Position numbers and translations under genes: made by a program. Under the pieces are notes generated by a model. That model searched no databases. It saw only the letters and a list, made by a program, of their open reading frames with translations, and was not told where the DNA came from. Source: Jeotgalicoccus marinus DSM 19772 (lineage in GTDB: Bacteria; Bacillota; Bacilli; Staphylococcales; Salinicoccaceae). From it: a stretch of DNA of 64,000 nucleotides. The first letter of the stretch is position 1; each line of letters starts with the position of its first letter. The stretch lies in assembly GCF_000425825.1 (NCBI RefSeq), contig NZ_AUEE01000007.1, forward strand, positions 90,542-154,541. Reading direction: 5' to 3'. Shown piece by piece: positions 25,839 to 34,310 of this stretch.

Positions 25839-26742
25839 ATGAAATATACCATGAGGGTATATAAGTATTAAAATTATCGTACCAAGTTAGTATCTGTTTA
25901 GCCTGAACTTTCATGACTTCAATTTGCTTATCTCCAAATGGAACTGCCCATGGTAATGAGGATAAAGTATTATTTGAAATATAAAGGATGAGTAAGTCCC
26001 AAAATATACTTGGAATATTATTATTAAAATAACCATCTACTCGACCACTGGCAAAATAAGAGCTGACCCCAGCACACCATACGATTCTATTAAATTCTTC
26101 ATAAGGGTCACCAGTATCGTGACGGTCAAAATCAATAATATATATTTGACCTTTGTCATTTATTAACAGATTACCAACATGAAAGTCTCCGTGATGTTGG
26201 ACGATAGGTGAATCCTTTAAAAGATAACGACGACTCTCAACAGCTTCTATAAATAAATCGCCATTTTCAAATTTAATATCACATTCTTCATAGGCCTTAA
26301 TCTTTTTATCAATCTTTTTATTAAACCTATTTTCCCACCTATCTTCACTAAATAAATTCATCTCAAAATCATGAATGTGTCTTAAAATCTCACCAGCTTG
26401 AAGACCAATTTCGTATTGTTTTTCTTTTGATAAGGTCGGCAATACTACTTCTAAATCACGACCCTCAATCCAAGTCGTTAACAGATAATATTGTGTTTCT
26501 GAAAATTCTCCATGATCAATAACTTGATGTGTACGGATATTATTTGCCTTTGCTTGTTTTAAAAGAGAAATCATTTGAAGCATTCGTGCTTTATTTTTAA
26601 TTGAAGTCAGTCTTAAAAGAAATTTGTCCCTACTCGTTTTTACTACATATTTACTATCGTCGGAAAAGCCCTTATCCAAAATTTCTACTTCTTGAATTTC
26701 TTCTATACTTAACAATACTTGAAGTTGTTTTATATTCAACAT
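25837..26742 (-). CDS. APH-family phosphotransferase
   Basis: 301-residue kinase-fold protein of the aminoglycoside phosphotransferase/choline kinase superfamily. The Brenner motif HHGDFHVGNLLIND (near residue 185) and the metal-binding IIDFDRHDTGDPYEEF are complete, and KYVVKTSRDKFLLRLTSI gives the ATP-binding lobe. The WCAGVSSYFASGRVDGYFN segment resembles uncharacterised Firmicute kinases rather than known resistance enzymes. Substrate is unknown. It diverges from the DUF429 gene with a 67-base shared promoter region. Confidence 0.82.
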   Translation of the reverse strand: MLNIKQLQVLLSIEEIQEVEILDKGFSDDSKYVVKTSRDKFLLRLTSIKNKARMLQMISLLKQAKANNIRTHQVIDHGEFSETQYYLLTTWIEGRDLEVVLPTLSKEKQYEIGLQAGEILRHIHDFEMNLFSEDRWENRFNKKIDKKIKAYEECDIKFENGDLFIEAVESRRYLLKDSPIVQHHGDFHVGNLLINDKGQIYIIDFDRHDTGDPYEEFNRIVWCAGVSSYFASGRVDGYFNNNIPSIFWDLLILYISNNTLSSLPWAVPFGDKQIEVMKVQAKQILTWYDNFNTYIPSWYIS

Positions 26743-26809
26743 GAAAACTGCTCCAATCTGATTAGTGCTATAATTTTACCATAGATTAATCAGACGAAAG
26801 AGTAATATT

Positions 26810-27547
26810 ATGAAGTACATCGGTGTGGATCTTGCTTGGACTTATAACAATGAAACAGGTATATGTGTCATCGACCATATAGGAAGAGTAGAATTTCTGG
26901 AATCTAAAATTTTTACTGATGAAGAAATAGTAGAAATGATTCAATTAGAGAGTAAATATGAATTAATGATTGGAATAGATGCGCCCTTAATTGTGAACAA
27001 TGAAGGTGGTTCAAGGGATGCTGAGCGGTCACTATTAAAATCTAGAATCAATGGCTATAGAGTATATGCATTCAATTCTAACCGAACATTTTTAGAAAAG
27101 ACTTTTAAAAGTATTAGAGGAGAGACGGTGAGTCATTTACTAGTGGATCAAATCCCAAATACATCTATAGGTCAAAAAAATTTTCACACGATTCAGGAGA
27201 CTTTTCCAACCGGTATCTGTGCAGGCTTATTCCCAAATATCTACCCTGTGAATTATAAAAGAAAGAAAGGTATGACTTTTTCAGAGTCCCTTGACCGTAT
27301 GGAAACCTTAATCAATGAAATAAAAAAATTTGAGGTACGTAGTATGATAAGTGGCTTCTCTGAAGTTTACCAGTATGATCGAAAAGATATGTCCGTTAAA
27401 CATTATAAACATCTGGAAGATAAGATGGATGCCTTTTTATGCGCCTTAGCGATGTACTTAATTGATAACAACTATGCTTATGAACATAATTTTGGCAGTC
27501 TAGGAGAAGGATGTATTATCATTCCGGAACTAAAAATACAATTATAG
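26810..27547 (+). CDS. DUF429 protein (RNase H-fold predicted nuclease)
   Basis: 245-residue member of DUF429, predicted to adopt an RNase H-like fold. The acid residues expected at the active site are visible: GVDLAW at the N-terminus and GIDAPLIVNNEGGSRDAERSL in the middle, with DKMDAFLCALAMYLI near the C-terminus. The family has no established substrate. No ribosome site stronger than AAGAGTAAT precedes the ATG. It diverges from the APH-like kinase and is followed, 69 bases on, by an amidohydrolase. Confidence 0.82.
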   Translation: MKYIGVDLAWTYNNETGICVIDHIGRVEFLESKIFTDEEIVEMIQLESKYELMIGIDAPLIVNNEGGSRDAERSLLKSRINGYRVYAFNSNRTFLEKTFKSIRGETVSHLLVDQIPNTSIGQKNFHTIQETFPTGICAGLFPNIYPVNYKRKKGMTFSESLDRMETLINEIKKFEVRSMISGFSEVYQYDRKDMSVKHYKHLEDKMDAFLCALAMYLIDNNYAYEHNFGSLGEGCIIIPELKIQL

Positions 27548-27616
27548 TATTATATATTGATATAGTTGAAGTAAGAAGTCGTTTTGACAACTTATATAAG
27601 AAAAGGGGCTTAACAA

Positions 27617-28855
27617 ATGGAGCATTTAAGAATAAATAAGGAAAGATTGTTAGATAGAATTAAGACATTGAGTAAAGTTGGAAGAAACGATGAGGGCCAA
27701 TTAGTCAGGCTTGCTTTAACGGATGAGGACAAAGCGGGTAGAGATTTACTAAAATCTTGGTTTGAGTCATTAGGGTTAATTGTCCAATTGGATCAATTTG
27801 GTAATATGTTTGCAACTTGGCAGACTGATGAAAACAAAGATCAAAAACCATTGATGATAGGATCTCATATAGATTCAGTGATTGATGCGGGTATTTATGA
27901 CGGTGTGCTTGGAGTGCTTTCGGGTCTTGAAGTCGTAGAGACTTTAAAAGAAAATCATTTTAAATCTCCTAGACCCATTACCATTGTTGCATTTACAAAT
28001 GAAGAAGGTGTTAGATTTCCACCAAGTATGCTCGGTTCTTTAGTTTACTCTGGTGATCTAAACATTGATAAAGCACTCGATACAATCGGCATGGATGGAA
28101 TGCGTATGGGTGATGAACTAGAGCGCATCGGCTATAAAGGGGACAATGAACCCGGCTTTATTAAACCCGAGTGGTATCTTGAACTTCACATAGAGCAAGG
28201 GCCGATTTTAGAGAAAGAGAATGTACAGATTGGTGCAGTATATAATTTACAAGGGAATTCTAGAAGGGAAATCATTTTTACTGGTGAAGCAAACCACGCA
28301 GGGTCAACACCGAATTATTTAAGAAAAGATCCAATGCAGGCTTTTGCATATTTTTCATCGAGATTATATAACTACATAAATGATAATAAATTGGCAACAG
28401 TTGCAACGATCGGCTCAATTCAATTAGAACCCAATGCTGCAACGATCATTCCATCTAAAGTGACCTTTACTTTAGATATGAGAAGCCCTGAAGATGAAGG
28501 GTTTAATGAAGCACAAGAATTTGTTAGAGGGTTATTAAAAGAAATTGAGGCACAGGGTGAAATTGGTGTAAAGGCAACAGAATTTGCCATTTTTGAGCCA
28601 GTTGTGTTTGACGAAATGCTAGGGGATACAATTACGGAGTCAGCTAGGGATTTGAATTTAACTGTTAAAAGAATGATTTCAGGTGCTGGTCATGATGCTC
28701 AAATGATTAACAGAATTGCACCATCAGCCATGATTTTTGTGCCTAGTAAAGATGGTGTGAGTCATAATCCATTGGAATATACTTCCGATGAGGAAATTGA
28801 TGATGGTGCGAATGTGCTTTTAAAAACGTCTATGAATCTTTTATCGAAAAAATAA
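27617..28855 (+). CDS. M20-family amidohydrolase (N-carbamoyl-amino-acid hydrolase/allantoate amidohydrolase type)
   Basis: 412-residue zinc hydrolase of the AmaB/HyuC group, which removes carbamoyl or related groups from amino acids or splits allantoate. Metal and substrate motifs are in order: GSHIDSVIDAGIYDGVLGVL, FTNEEGVRFPPSMLGS, ELHIEQGPILE, NHAGSTPNYLRKDPM, SGAGHDAQMI and GVSHNPLEYTSDEEI. Which substrate is used cannot be told from sequence. ATG follows AAAAGGGG. No purine-degradation genes are adjacent, favouring an amino-acid derivative as substrate, by inference only. Confidence 0.87.
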   Translation: MEHLRINKERLLDRIKTLSKVGRNDEGQLVRLALTDEDKAGRDLLKSWFESLGLIVQLDQFGNMFATWQTDENKDQKPLMIGSHIDSVIDAGIYDGVLGVLSGLEVVETLKENHFKSPRPITIVAFTNEEGVRFPPSMLGSLVYSGDLNIDKALDTIGMDGMRMGDELERIGYKGDNEPGFIKPEWYLELHIEQGPILEKENVQIGAVYNLQGNSRREIIFTGEANHAGSTPNYLRKDPMQAFAYFSSRLYNYINDNKLATVATIGSIQLEPNAATIIPSKVTFTLDMRSPEDEGFNEAQEFVRGLLKEIEAQGEIGVKATEFAIFEPVVFDEMLGDTITESARDLNLTVKRMISGAGHDAQMINRIAPSAMIFVPSKDGVSHNPLEYTSDEEIDDGANVLLKTSMNLLSKK

Positions 28856-28949
28856 TTTAACTGTAATTACATGATATTCACGACACCTTTACAATGTTCA
28901 ACTTGGCAACAAGTTAAGATATAAGAAAGCGAACTTGTGGAGGGTCAAG

Positions 28950-29576
28950 ATGAATATTTCAGATAAGCAATTGGGTCATGAAGTTACAGTACATGATCAC
29001 GCTAAGATTACTAACAGTGAGTTTGGAATTTACACTGAAGTTGGTATGTATAATTTTCTAGAGAATAGTACTTTTGGAGATTTTTCTTATACAGGACAAT
29101 TTTGCTTCGTGCAAAACACAGAGATCGGGAAGTATTCTAACATTGCAGCAATGGTGAGAATCGGGCCGACGGATCACCCCTATGAGAGACCAACCTTACA
29201 TCACTTTACTTATAGAAGAAAAATGTACGGCTTTAGTGACACGGATGATGAGCAGTTTTTTGAGCATAGAGAAAGTCGTAAAACAGTTATTGGTCATGAC
29301 ACGTGGATTGGGCATGGTGCAATCATTTCCCCAGAAGTGACCATCGGTCACGGTGCTGTGATTGGCGCAGGTGCAGTGGTGACAAAAGATGTAGAACCCT
29401 ATGCAATTGTTGTCGGTGTTCCGGGTAAACAAATTAAGAAGCGGTTTAGCGATGATATCATTGAAAAATTACTGAAAATAGAATGGTGGCACTGGTCATA
29501 TGACAAAGTAAAAGAAAATCTTGATGACTTTTACTTACCAATCGAAGAATTTGTGAATAAACACTATGAAGACTAG
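28950..29576 (+). CDS. Left-handed beta-helix acetyltransferase (DapH/PhnO-associated type)
   Basis: 208-residue hexapeptide-repeat acyltransferase. N-terminal repeats ([21 protein letters not shown]) lead to [23 protein letters not shown] and then [53 protein letters not shown]. The TDHP...HHFTYR...[11 protein letters not shown] block resembles the hexapeptide family linked with phosphonate genes in proteobacteria, and also chloramphenicol/streptogramin acetyltransferases. ATG 28950 follows GGAGGGTC; the longer frame from 28935 would start on that site. Substrate unknown. Confidence 0.85.
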   Translation: MNISDKQLGHEVTVHDHAKITNSEFGIYTEVGMYNFLENSTFGDFSYTGQFCFVQNTEIGKYSNIAAMVRIGPTDHPYERPTLHHFTYRRKMYGFSDTDDEQFFEHRESRKTVIGHDTWIGHGAIISPEVTIGHGAVIGAGAVVTKDVEPYAIVVGVPGKQIKKRFSDDIIEKLLKIEWWHWSYDKVKENLDDFYLPIEEFVNKHYED

Positions 29577-29585
29577 AAAAAGTGG

Positions 29586-29620
29586 ATGAAGCTTCTTATT
29601 ATAAGAAGCTTCATTTACTT
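29586..29620 (+). terminator. Terminator after acetyltransferase
   Basis: TGAAGCTTCTTA/TAAGAAGCTTCA stem with a TTA loop and TTTACTTT tail. Confidence 0.85.
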
Positions 29621-29629
29621 TCATATTGA

Positions 29630-29752
29630 GCATATATTTTTTTGATGTTGCTCCTTTAAGAGTATAGGGGTCTAACGTCATTTTGACGTTGAGCTTCAAA
29701 GTGCCTTGGAGTCTAACACTATTTTGGCGTTGATTCCCTGACTCCCACAACC
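29630..29752. repeat. Intergenic dyad repeat array, 41-bp period (about three degenerate units)
   Basis: Two units beginning TCTAAC at 29671 and 29712 are exactly 41 bases apart and match TCTAACRYYATTTTGRCGTT; a third, truncated copy of the GAYGTTG element lies 41 bases upstream (29644). Each core is an inverted repeat (AACGTCA TTT TGACGTT) able to form a hairpin. The array lies between the acetyltransferase terminator and the crcB stop codon. A related 41-bp array lies near 39 kb. Confidence 0.7.
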
Positions 29753-29759
29753 AACTAAA

Positions 29760-30122
29760 TCAAACAAACATATTACCCACAATTAAACCAAAAGCAATAC
29801 CAGCGAGTGTGAAGAAGATGCTGGCTAGGGAGTATTTAAAGAATAGAACGGTTTTCTTTTCTCTCAACAAGTCGAATTGGTCTAAGGCGAACTGGGAATA
29901 GGTTGTGAATCCGCCTAAAAATCCTGTTGTGATGACGAAGTAGTACTGTGAATTTGCGAGTAAGATCATAGCGGATAAGCCCATCAAAAATGAGCCTATA
30001 ACATTGACTGCGAGTGTACTGAATGGTATTTCTTTTTCTTTGAACACGCTTAAATTCGAAATGTATACGCGCAAGCAAGCACCAAGTGCTGCAGCGACGA
30101 GCATGGTAATTAAATTAATCAT
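29760..30122 (-). CDS. crcB: Fluoride ion channel subunit CrcB/FluC (second gene)
   Basis: 120-residue membrane protein with four helices; CrcB/Fluc dimers export fluoride. Key features: GACLRVYIS at the N-terminus, NVIGSFLMG near residue 40 with the pore asparagine, and TTGFLGGFTTYSQFALD near residue 68 holding the Phe-box/Na+-site GFLGGFTT. It overlaps the upstream crcB by 8 bases, so translation is coupled. Firmicutes often use two dissimilar CrcB proteins as a heterodimer, which this pair fits. Confidence 0.95.
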   Translation of the reverse strand: MINLITMLVAAALGACLRVYISNLSVFKEKEIPFSTLAVNVIGSFLMGLSAMILLANSQYYFVITTGFLGGFTTYSQFALDQFDLLREKKTVLFFKYSLASIFFTLAGIAFGLIVGNMFV

Positions 30123-30480
30123 TGACCTTTTTCCCTCCTAGAGTGAATCCTAAAAAGACTGCGATTAGCCCTAGGAAAAGATTAATTGCTAAATAAACCA
30201 TGAAAACCAAATAATCCCCATAAGACAACAGGAGATATTGTTCATAAGACAACAGTGAAAAAGTCGTAAAGCTACCTAAGAATCCTTTAATCCAAAATGC
30301 AGTTTTACCAGCACTCATGTCTTTTGCGATTAGAAAACCAATCAACAAGGCACCAGCGATATTTACGATTAAAGTCCCTGTGAAAAAGGGGAGGGCGAGG
30401 TTTAGAGTTCCGATTGACAATAAAAAGCGTAGGAGTGCACCGAGCATTGCACCTACGCCTATTTTTATATAATTATTCAT
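30115..30480 (-). CDS. crcB: Fluoride ion channel subunit CrcB/FluC (first gene)
   Basis: 121 residues, four predicted helices, with GALLRFLLS, NIAGALLIGFL and GFLGSFTTFSLLSYEQ, matching the Fluc family and clearly distinct from its neighbour. It lies 17 bases downstream of the proline dehydrogenase gene on the same strand, behind AGGATT, with no fluoride riboswitch sequence in between. So the pair seems to be transcribed from the dehydrogenase promoter or a hidden internal one. Confidence 0.95.
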   Translation of the reverse strand: MNNYIKIGVGAMLGALLRFLLSIGTLNLALPFFTGTLIVNIAGALLIGFLIAKDMSAGKTAFWIKGFLGSFTTFSLLSYEQYLLLSYGDYLVFMVYLAINLFLGLIAVFLGFTLGGKKVND

Positions 30481-30497
30481 AAAAATCCTATCTTTAT

Positions 30498-31484
30498 TTA
30501 TTTTTTAAGTAATTTCACGAGACCAGAAACCACAATTAGGGCAGCGACACCGATGGCACCTGCTCTAAAGCGTTTGCTCTTCGTCACTGACTTCACGACT
30601 AGGTTTAAGTTTTGAGGTCTCTCAGCTAAACGTCTCATGAAGTATGCATACCAATCCGTACCAAATGGTACATACACACACATGTTATAGCCGCGTTTTA
30701 CTAACTCTTCTTGATATTCCTTACGGAAACCATATAGCATTTGGAATTCAAATTTATCTTTTGGGATATTCTGAGTTTCAATAAAACGAATCGATTTTTC
30801 TATAATGTTATGATCATGTGTTGCAATTGATGTAAAACCTTCACCTTCAACTAAATGTGTTTTAATAATTTCAAAGAACGATTGATCAATGTCATTTTTT
30901 GACTGATACGCCAAAGTTGTCGGCTCTTTATAGGCACCTTTAACTAAGCGAATGCGCTGATCTTTATATTTTCTTACATCTTTCTTCGCATCATAAAAAT
31001 ATGCTTGAATGACTGTACCTACATTATCAAATTCTTTAAGTAACTTATCGAGAATTCTCATAGATGGTTCTTTGGATACATAATTCTCCATATCCAAGTT
31101 AACGAACATATCCGTTTTCTTAGCAGCTTCAATAATCTCTCTTATATTTTGGTAGCAAAATTCTTCATCTATATGCAATCCAATTTGAGAAAGTTTTACC
31201 GAAGGGTAGGCACTTGCACCTTTATCTTGTACTGCTTTAATCATTTTTATTATGTTATTTTTCTCTGTAGTTGCCTCTGACTTATCAGAAATAAACTCAC
31301 CAAGGTTATCAAATGTAACACTCATACCTTGGTTGTTGATGTCATTTATACATTTAAGTGTATCTTCAACACCAGTTCCGCCAACGACTTTTTGTGCGCC
31401 AAAGCGTAACCCCATCTGCTTTGATGCGTCGTTTAAAACCTTATTTTCTGATAAACCAATAAATATGTCTCTTACTACTCCCAT
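30498..31484 (-). CDS. Proline dehydrogenase
   Basis: FAD enzyme oxidising proline to pyrroline-5-carboxylate and passing electrons to menaquinone. 328 residues, monofunctional Gram-positive type. Conserved barrel segments: VTFDNLGEFISDKSEA, KLSQIGLHID, VNLDMEN, QAYFYDAKKDV, RLVKGAYKEP, IATHDHN, FEFQMLYGFR and the C-terminal substrate helix YFMRRLAERPQN. A hydrophobic C-terminal tail (AGAIGVAALIVVSGLVKLLKK) may anchor it to the membrane near the quinone pool. The ATG follows AGGAGG. Two crcB genes follow without a terminator. Confidence 0.93.
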   Translation of the reverse strand: MGVVRDIFIGLSENKVLNDASKQMGLRFGAQKVVGGTGVEDTLKCINDINNQGMSVTFDNLGEFISDKSEATTEKNNIIKMIKAVQDKGASAYPSVKLSQIGLHIDEEFCYQNIREIIEAAKKTDMFVNLDMENYVSKEPSMRILDKLLKEFDNVGTVIQAYFYDAKKDVRKYKDQRIRLVKGAYKEPTTLAYQSKNDIDQSFFEIIKTHLVEGEGFTSIATHDHNIIEKSIRFIETQNIPKDKFEFQMLYGFRKEYQEELVKRGYNMCVYVPFGTDWYAYFMRRLAERPQNLNLVVKSVTKSKRFRAGAIGVAALIVVSGLVKLLKK

Positions 31485-31577
31485 ACTAATCCTCCTACAA
31501 GTAAAGCGTTTTCTTTTTATTGTTTAAAGCTATTATATATCCTTTTATAATATATTTGGTGTAAAAACTTTAAATTT

Positions 31578-32081
31578 TTAATTTTTATAATTTGGAATGT
31601 GACCAACGTATGTCTCGTTGATTCTCTTCATCTCTTCTAGGTCTTCTTCTGTGAGTTCTCGCACAACTTTTGCAGGACGTCCAAAAGCCATGGTATTTGG
31701 AGGAATGACTGTACCACCTGTGACTAAGGAGCCAGCACCTATAAAGGCATTTTCTCCAATAACAGCTTCATCAAGTATTGTTGAATCCATACCGACTAGT
31801 GCGCCTTTTTTAACTGTACAGCTGTGAAGGGTCACCTTATGACCAATCGTGACATTGTCTTCTAATGTCAGAGGTAGTCCTGGTGTTTGATGTAAGATAG
31901 AAAGGTCTTGAACATTAGTGTAATTTCCGATACGAACTGGTGCGATATCACCACGGATAACAGAACCGAAAAATACTGAAGAAAATTCTCCAATTTCAAC
32001 ATCACCGATAACGGTTGCATTTGGCGCAATAAAAGCATTGTCACTAATCTTTGGGCTGTGATTTTTGTAATCATGTATCAT
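31578..32081 (-). CDS. Gamma-class carbonic anhydrase-like protein (YrdA type)
   Basis: 167-residue left-handed beta-helix protein. Zinc-ligand histidines appear in VQDLSILHQTPG, NVTIGHKVTLHSC in the usual spacing, with VIRGDIAPVRIG before them. The C-terminal helix (RELTEEDLEEMKRINETYVGHIPNYKN) is typical of the YrdA/PaaY group. Members include active carbonic anhydrases and others with no known activity; the acidic loop with the proton-shuttle Glu of Cam is missing, as in most of this subgroup. Start ATG follows AAAGGAAA. Confidence 0.87.
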   Translation of the reverse strand: MIHDYKNHSPKISDNAFIAPNATVIGDVEIGEFSSVFFGSVIRGDIAPVRIGNYTNVQDLSILHQTPGLPLTLEDNVTIGHKVTLHSCTVKKGALVGMDSTILDEAVIGENAFIGAGSLVTGGTVIPPNTMAFGRPAKVVRELTEEDLEEMKRINETYVGHIPNYKN

Positions 32082-32160
32082 TTTAAATTTCCTTTCTTTT
32101 ATGGAATGTTATAATGATTTCATCATATCAAATTTTAATTTTTTTGTAAGGAGACAGCAT

Positions 32161-32970
32161 ATGTGGAAGTGGGAAACTGAAAATGAAGCTAAGGGTGCTG
32201 TTGTTATCGTTCATGACTTATTAGAACATCATGAATATTACGATGCACTTACAGTCAAGCTTCGCCGAGATGGTTATCATGTCATCATTGGGGATTTACC
32301 AGGACATGGTCAAACGACGCGTGTAAATAAAGGGCATATTAATAATTTTGATCAATATACAGAACGTATCGCTGAATGGCATAACCTTGCCTTAGATTAT
32401 GAGTTACCAACTTTTGTCATTGGCCAGGGCTTAGGTGGCTTGATTGCGATTGAAGCCACTCGGCAAGGAAGAATTCAGTCAGACGGATTAATCCTTTTAA
32501 ATCCTCTCTTATCATTTAAACAATCATTCATGAATAGAAAAAATACTATTTTAACGAGTGTGCGTATGACGAGTGATGAAACAAGGTTTAATCCAGGGAT
32601 TAAATTATCTTATTTTACTGAGGATAAAAACTTCCTAAACCGCTATAAAAAAGATGAACTTATCGTCGATAAGGTGAGTTATCAGTGGTATAAGACTGTC
32701 ATCAATCAGATGAAGGAAACATCAGAGACTATGGAAGAAGTCGGTGATGTACCAATCCTATGCATCATGACAGATGACAATCAAATTATAAACCCATACT
32801 TATCAGCTAAGTATATGAAGCGTAACTTATCAGCTGATTTTAGATTTATAATGATGGAATCCAATGAACATAGTATTTTCCAACGTGAAGATATTGAATA
32901 TCCATATTATCTCTTAGACCAGTTTATAAATACACAGCTCTTTAGTATCGGTTTAATTCCTAAAAACTAG
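32161..32970 (+). CDS. Alpha/beta hydrolase (YtpA/lysophospholipase-like) lacking the nucleophile serine
   Basis: 269-residue cytoplasmic alpha/beta hydrolase of the monoglyceride lipase/YtpA group. The fold is clear: VVIVHDLLEHHEYYD (usually HGxxEH), GDLPGHGQT, and a late NEHSIF histidine. The nucleophile elbow, normally GHSMGG, reads GQGLGG, with Gly90 where the serine should be, and the oxyanion HG has become HD. It is therefore probably not a classical esterase. ATG 32161 directly follows AAGGAG; the longer frame from 32101 has no ribosome site. Its stop shares CTAG with the convergent ytqB. Confidence 0.87.
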   Translation: MWKWETENEAKGAVVIVHDLLEHHEYYDALTVKLRRDGYHVIIGDLPGHGQTTRVNKGHINNFDQYTERIAEWHNLALDYELPTFVIGQGLGGLIAIEATRQGRIQSDGLILLNPLLSFKQSFMNRKNTILTSVRMTSDETRFNPGIKLSYFTEDKNFLNRYKKDELIVDKVSYQWYKTVINQMKETSETMEEVGDVPILCIMTDDNQIINPYLSAKYMKRNLSADFRFIMMESNEHSIFQREDIEYPYYLLDQFINTQLFSIGLIPKN

Positions 32971-33512
32971 GCTGATTTTTCTATCAGTAATAAGAACGGT
33001 GCATGATTTTTTTGGTTGATATATTTATATTCTAAAACTTGGCATGTATCTTGAGGCCACTTACTCAGTTCATTAATGAGTTGATCACGTTCTATTTTGC
33101 CGCTCTCATGTCCATGGTAGACCACAATGGCAATTCTGCCACCAACACTTAACAGGGTGAATAATTTATTAAGAGCGGTAACGGTGGTCTCAGGGATGGT
33201 TGTAATTGATTTATTTCCACCTGGGAGATAGCCGAGATTAAAGATTGCAGCTTTGATATTTTCTTGGATATATTGATCGACATTTTCATGACCATCTTGA
33301 ATGAAGTGTATATTTGGTGCTGGATATTTTTCTTTAGCTTTTAAAATGGCATCTTTTTGTATGTCAAAGCTATAGACGGTGCCCTTAGGTACAAGAGACG
33401 ATAAGAAATGACTATCATGGCCATTGCCACATGTCGCATCGACGACAAGGTCTGTCGGCTCAATAATTTCTTCTATATATTCTTTAGCAGTTGGTAGAAT
33501 TTTTTTAAGCAT
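32967..33512 (-). CDS. ytqB: tRNA methyltransferase MnmM (YtqB family)
   Basis: 181-residue class I SAM-dependent methyltransferase. SAM motif VVDATCGNGHDSHFL lies near residue 25, and the family hallmark NLGYLPGGNKSITT near residue 92. B. subtilis YtqB has been identified as MnmM, which methylates nm5U to mnm5U at the tRNA wobble position, so that is the expected role here. The start ATG follows AGGAGAAAGG. The 3' end overlaps the alpha/beta hydrolase by 4 bases. Confidence 0.9.
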   Translation of the reverse strand: MLKKILPTAKEYIEEIIEPTDLVVDATCGNGHDSHFLSSLVPKGTVYSFDIQKDAILKAKEKYPAPNIHFIQDGHENVDQYIQENIKAAIFNLGYLPGGNKSITTIPETTVTALNKLFTLLSVGGRIAIVVYHGHESGKIERDQLINELSKWPQDTCQVLEYKYINQKNHAPFLLLIEKSA

Positions 33513-33563
33513 AGTTTCATCCTTTCTCCTATTAATTTTATCACAAGAAATGAGGCACTTAGT

Positions 33564-34310
33564 ATGATCGAAGTCTCTCAGCTTTCAAAAAAATATGGTG
33601 ACAAGATAGCGGTCAATGATATTGACTTCAACGTCAAAAGTGGGGAGTTGTTTGCCTACCTTGGACCCAATGGATCAGGGAAGTCTACAACAATTAAAAT
33701 GTTGACCGGCTTAGTTGAACCCACAAGCGGTATGATCGAAATATTTGGTAGTAAGATGGATTTAAATCAAGTAGATATAAAAAGACGGATGAGTTTTGTC
33801 CCAGATACACCGGATATTATGGGGAAATTGACAGGTTCTGAATACTTGAACTTTATTGCTAGTGTATATCAGATGGATGAAGTGGTTTATGAGAATAAAC
33901 GAGACGAACTAACAAAAATGTTTGAAATTGATCAGGCACTTGGTACCTTAGTTGAGGAATATTCTCACGGTATGCGTCAAAAACTTGTCTTAACTGCTGC
34001 TCTCATGCATTCTCCTGAACTTTTATTCTTAGATGAACCGACAGTTGGACTCGACCCAAAGAGTAACCGTCTTTTAAAGGATTATTTAAAGGCCTATGTA
34101 AAAGCGGGTAACACGGTATTTCTAACCACACATACTTTAAGTTTAGCTGAAGAAATTGCAGATAGAATATGTATTATATATAATGGTGAGATTAAAATTA
34201 CAGGGACACTAGAAGAGTTAAAAGATGGTAGTCAGGGTAGTCTAGAAGACATCTTCTTAAGTTTAACAGGTGGTGAAAAAGAAGATGCTAAAGCAGATAC
34301 TGAAGCTTGA
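33564..34310 (+). CDS. ABC transporter ATP-binding protein (YthP-like)
   Basis: 248-residue ABC ATPase for an exporter. Walker A GPNGSGKST (near residue 36), Q-loop region, signature YSHGMRQKLVLTAALMHSPE, Walker B LLFLDEPTVGLD and switch TTHT are intact. A gene for a large membrane partner overlaps its 3' end. The pair resembles B. subtilis YthP-YthQ and EcsA-EcsB; substrate unknown. Start ATG 33564 lies behind a weak AAATGAGG site. Confidence 0.9.
   Translation: MIEVSQLSKKYGDKIAVNDIDFNVKSGELFAYLGPNGSGKSTTIKMLTGLVEPTSGMIEIFGSKMDLNQVDIKRRMSFVPDTPDIMGKLTGSEYLNFIASVYQMDEVVYENKRDELTKMFEIDQALGTLVEEYSHGMRQKLVLTAALMHSPELLFLDEPTVGLDPKSNRLLKDYLKAYVKAGNTVFLTTHTLSLAEEIADRICIIYNGEIKITGTLEELKDGSQGSLEDIFLSLTGGEKEDAKADTEA

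Noticed and set aside
25837..26742. Antibiotic resistance determinant (APH)
   Set aside because: The superfamily is broad, the regional sequence resembles uncharacterised housekeeping kinases, and no resistance context exists.
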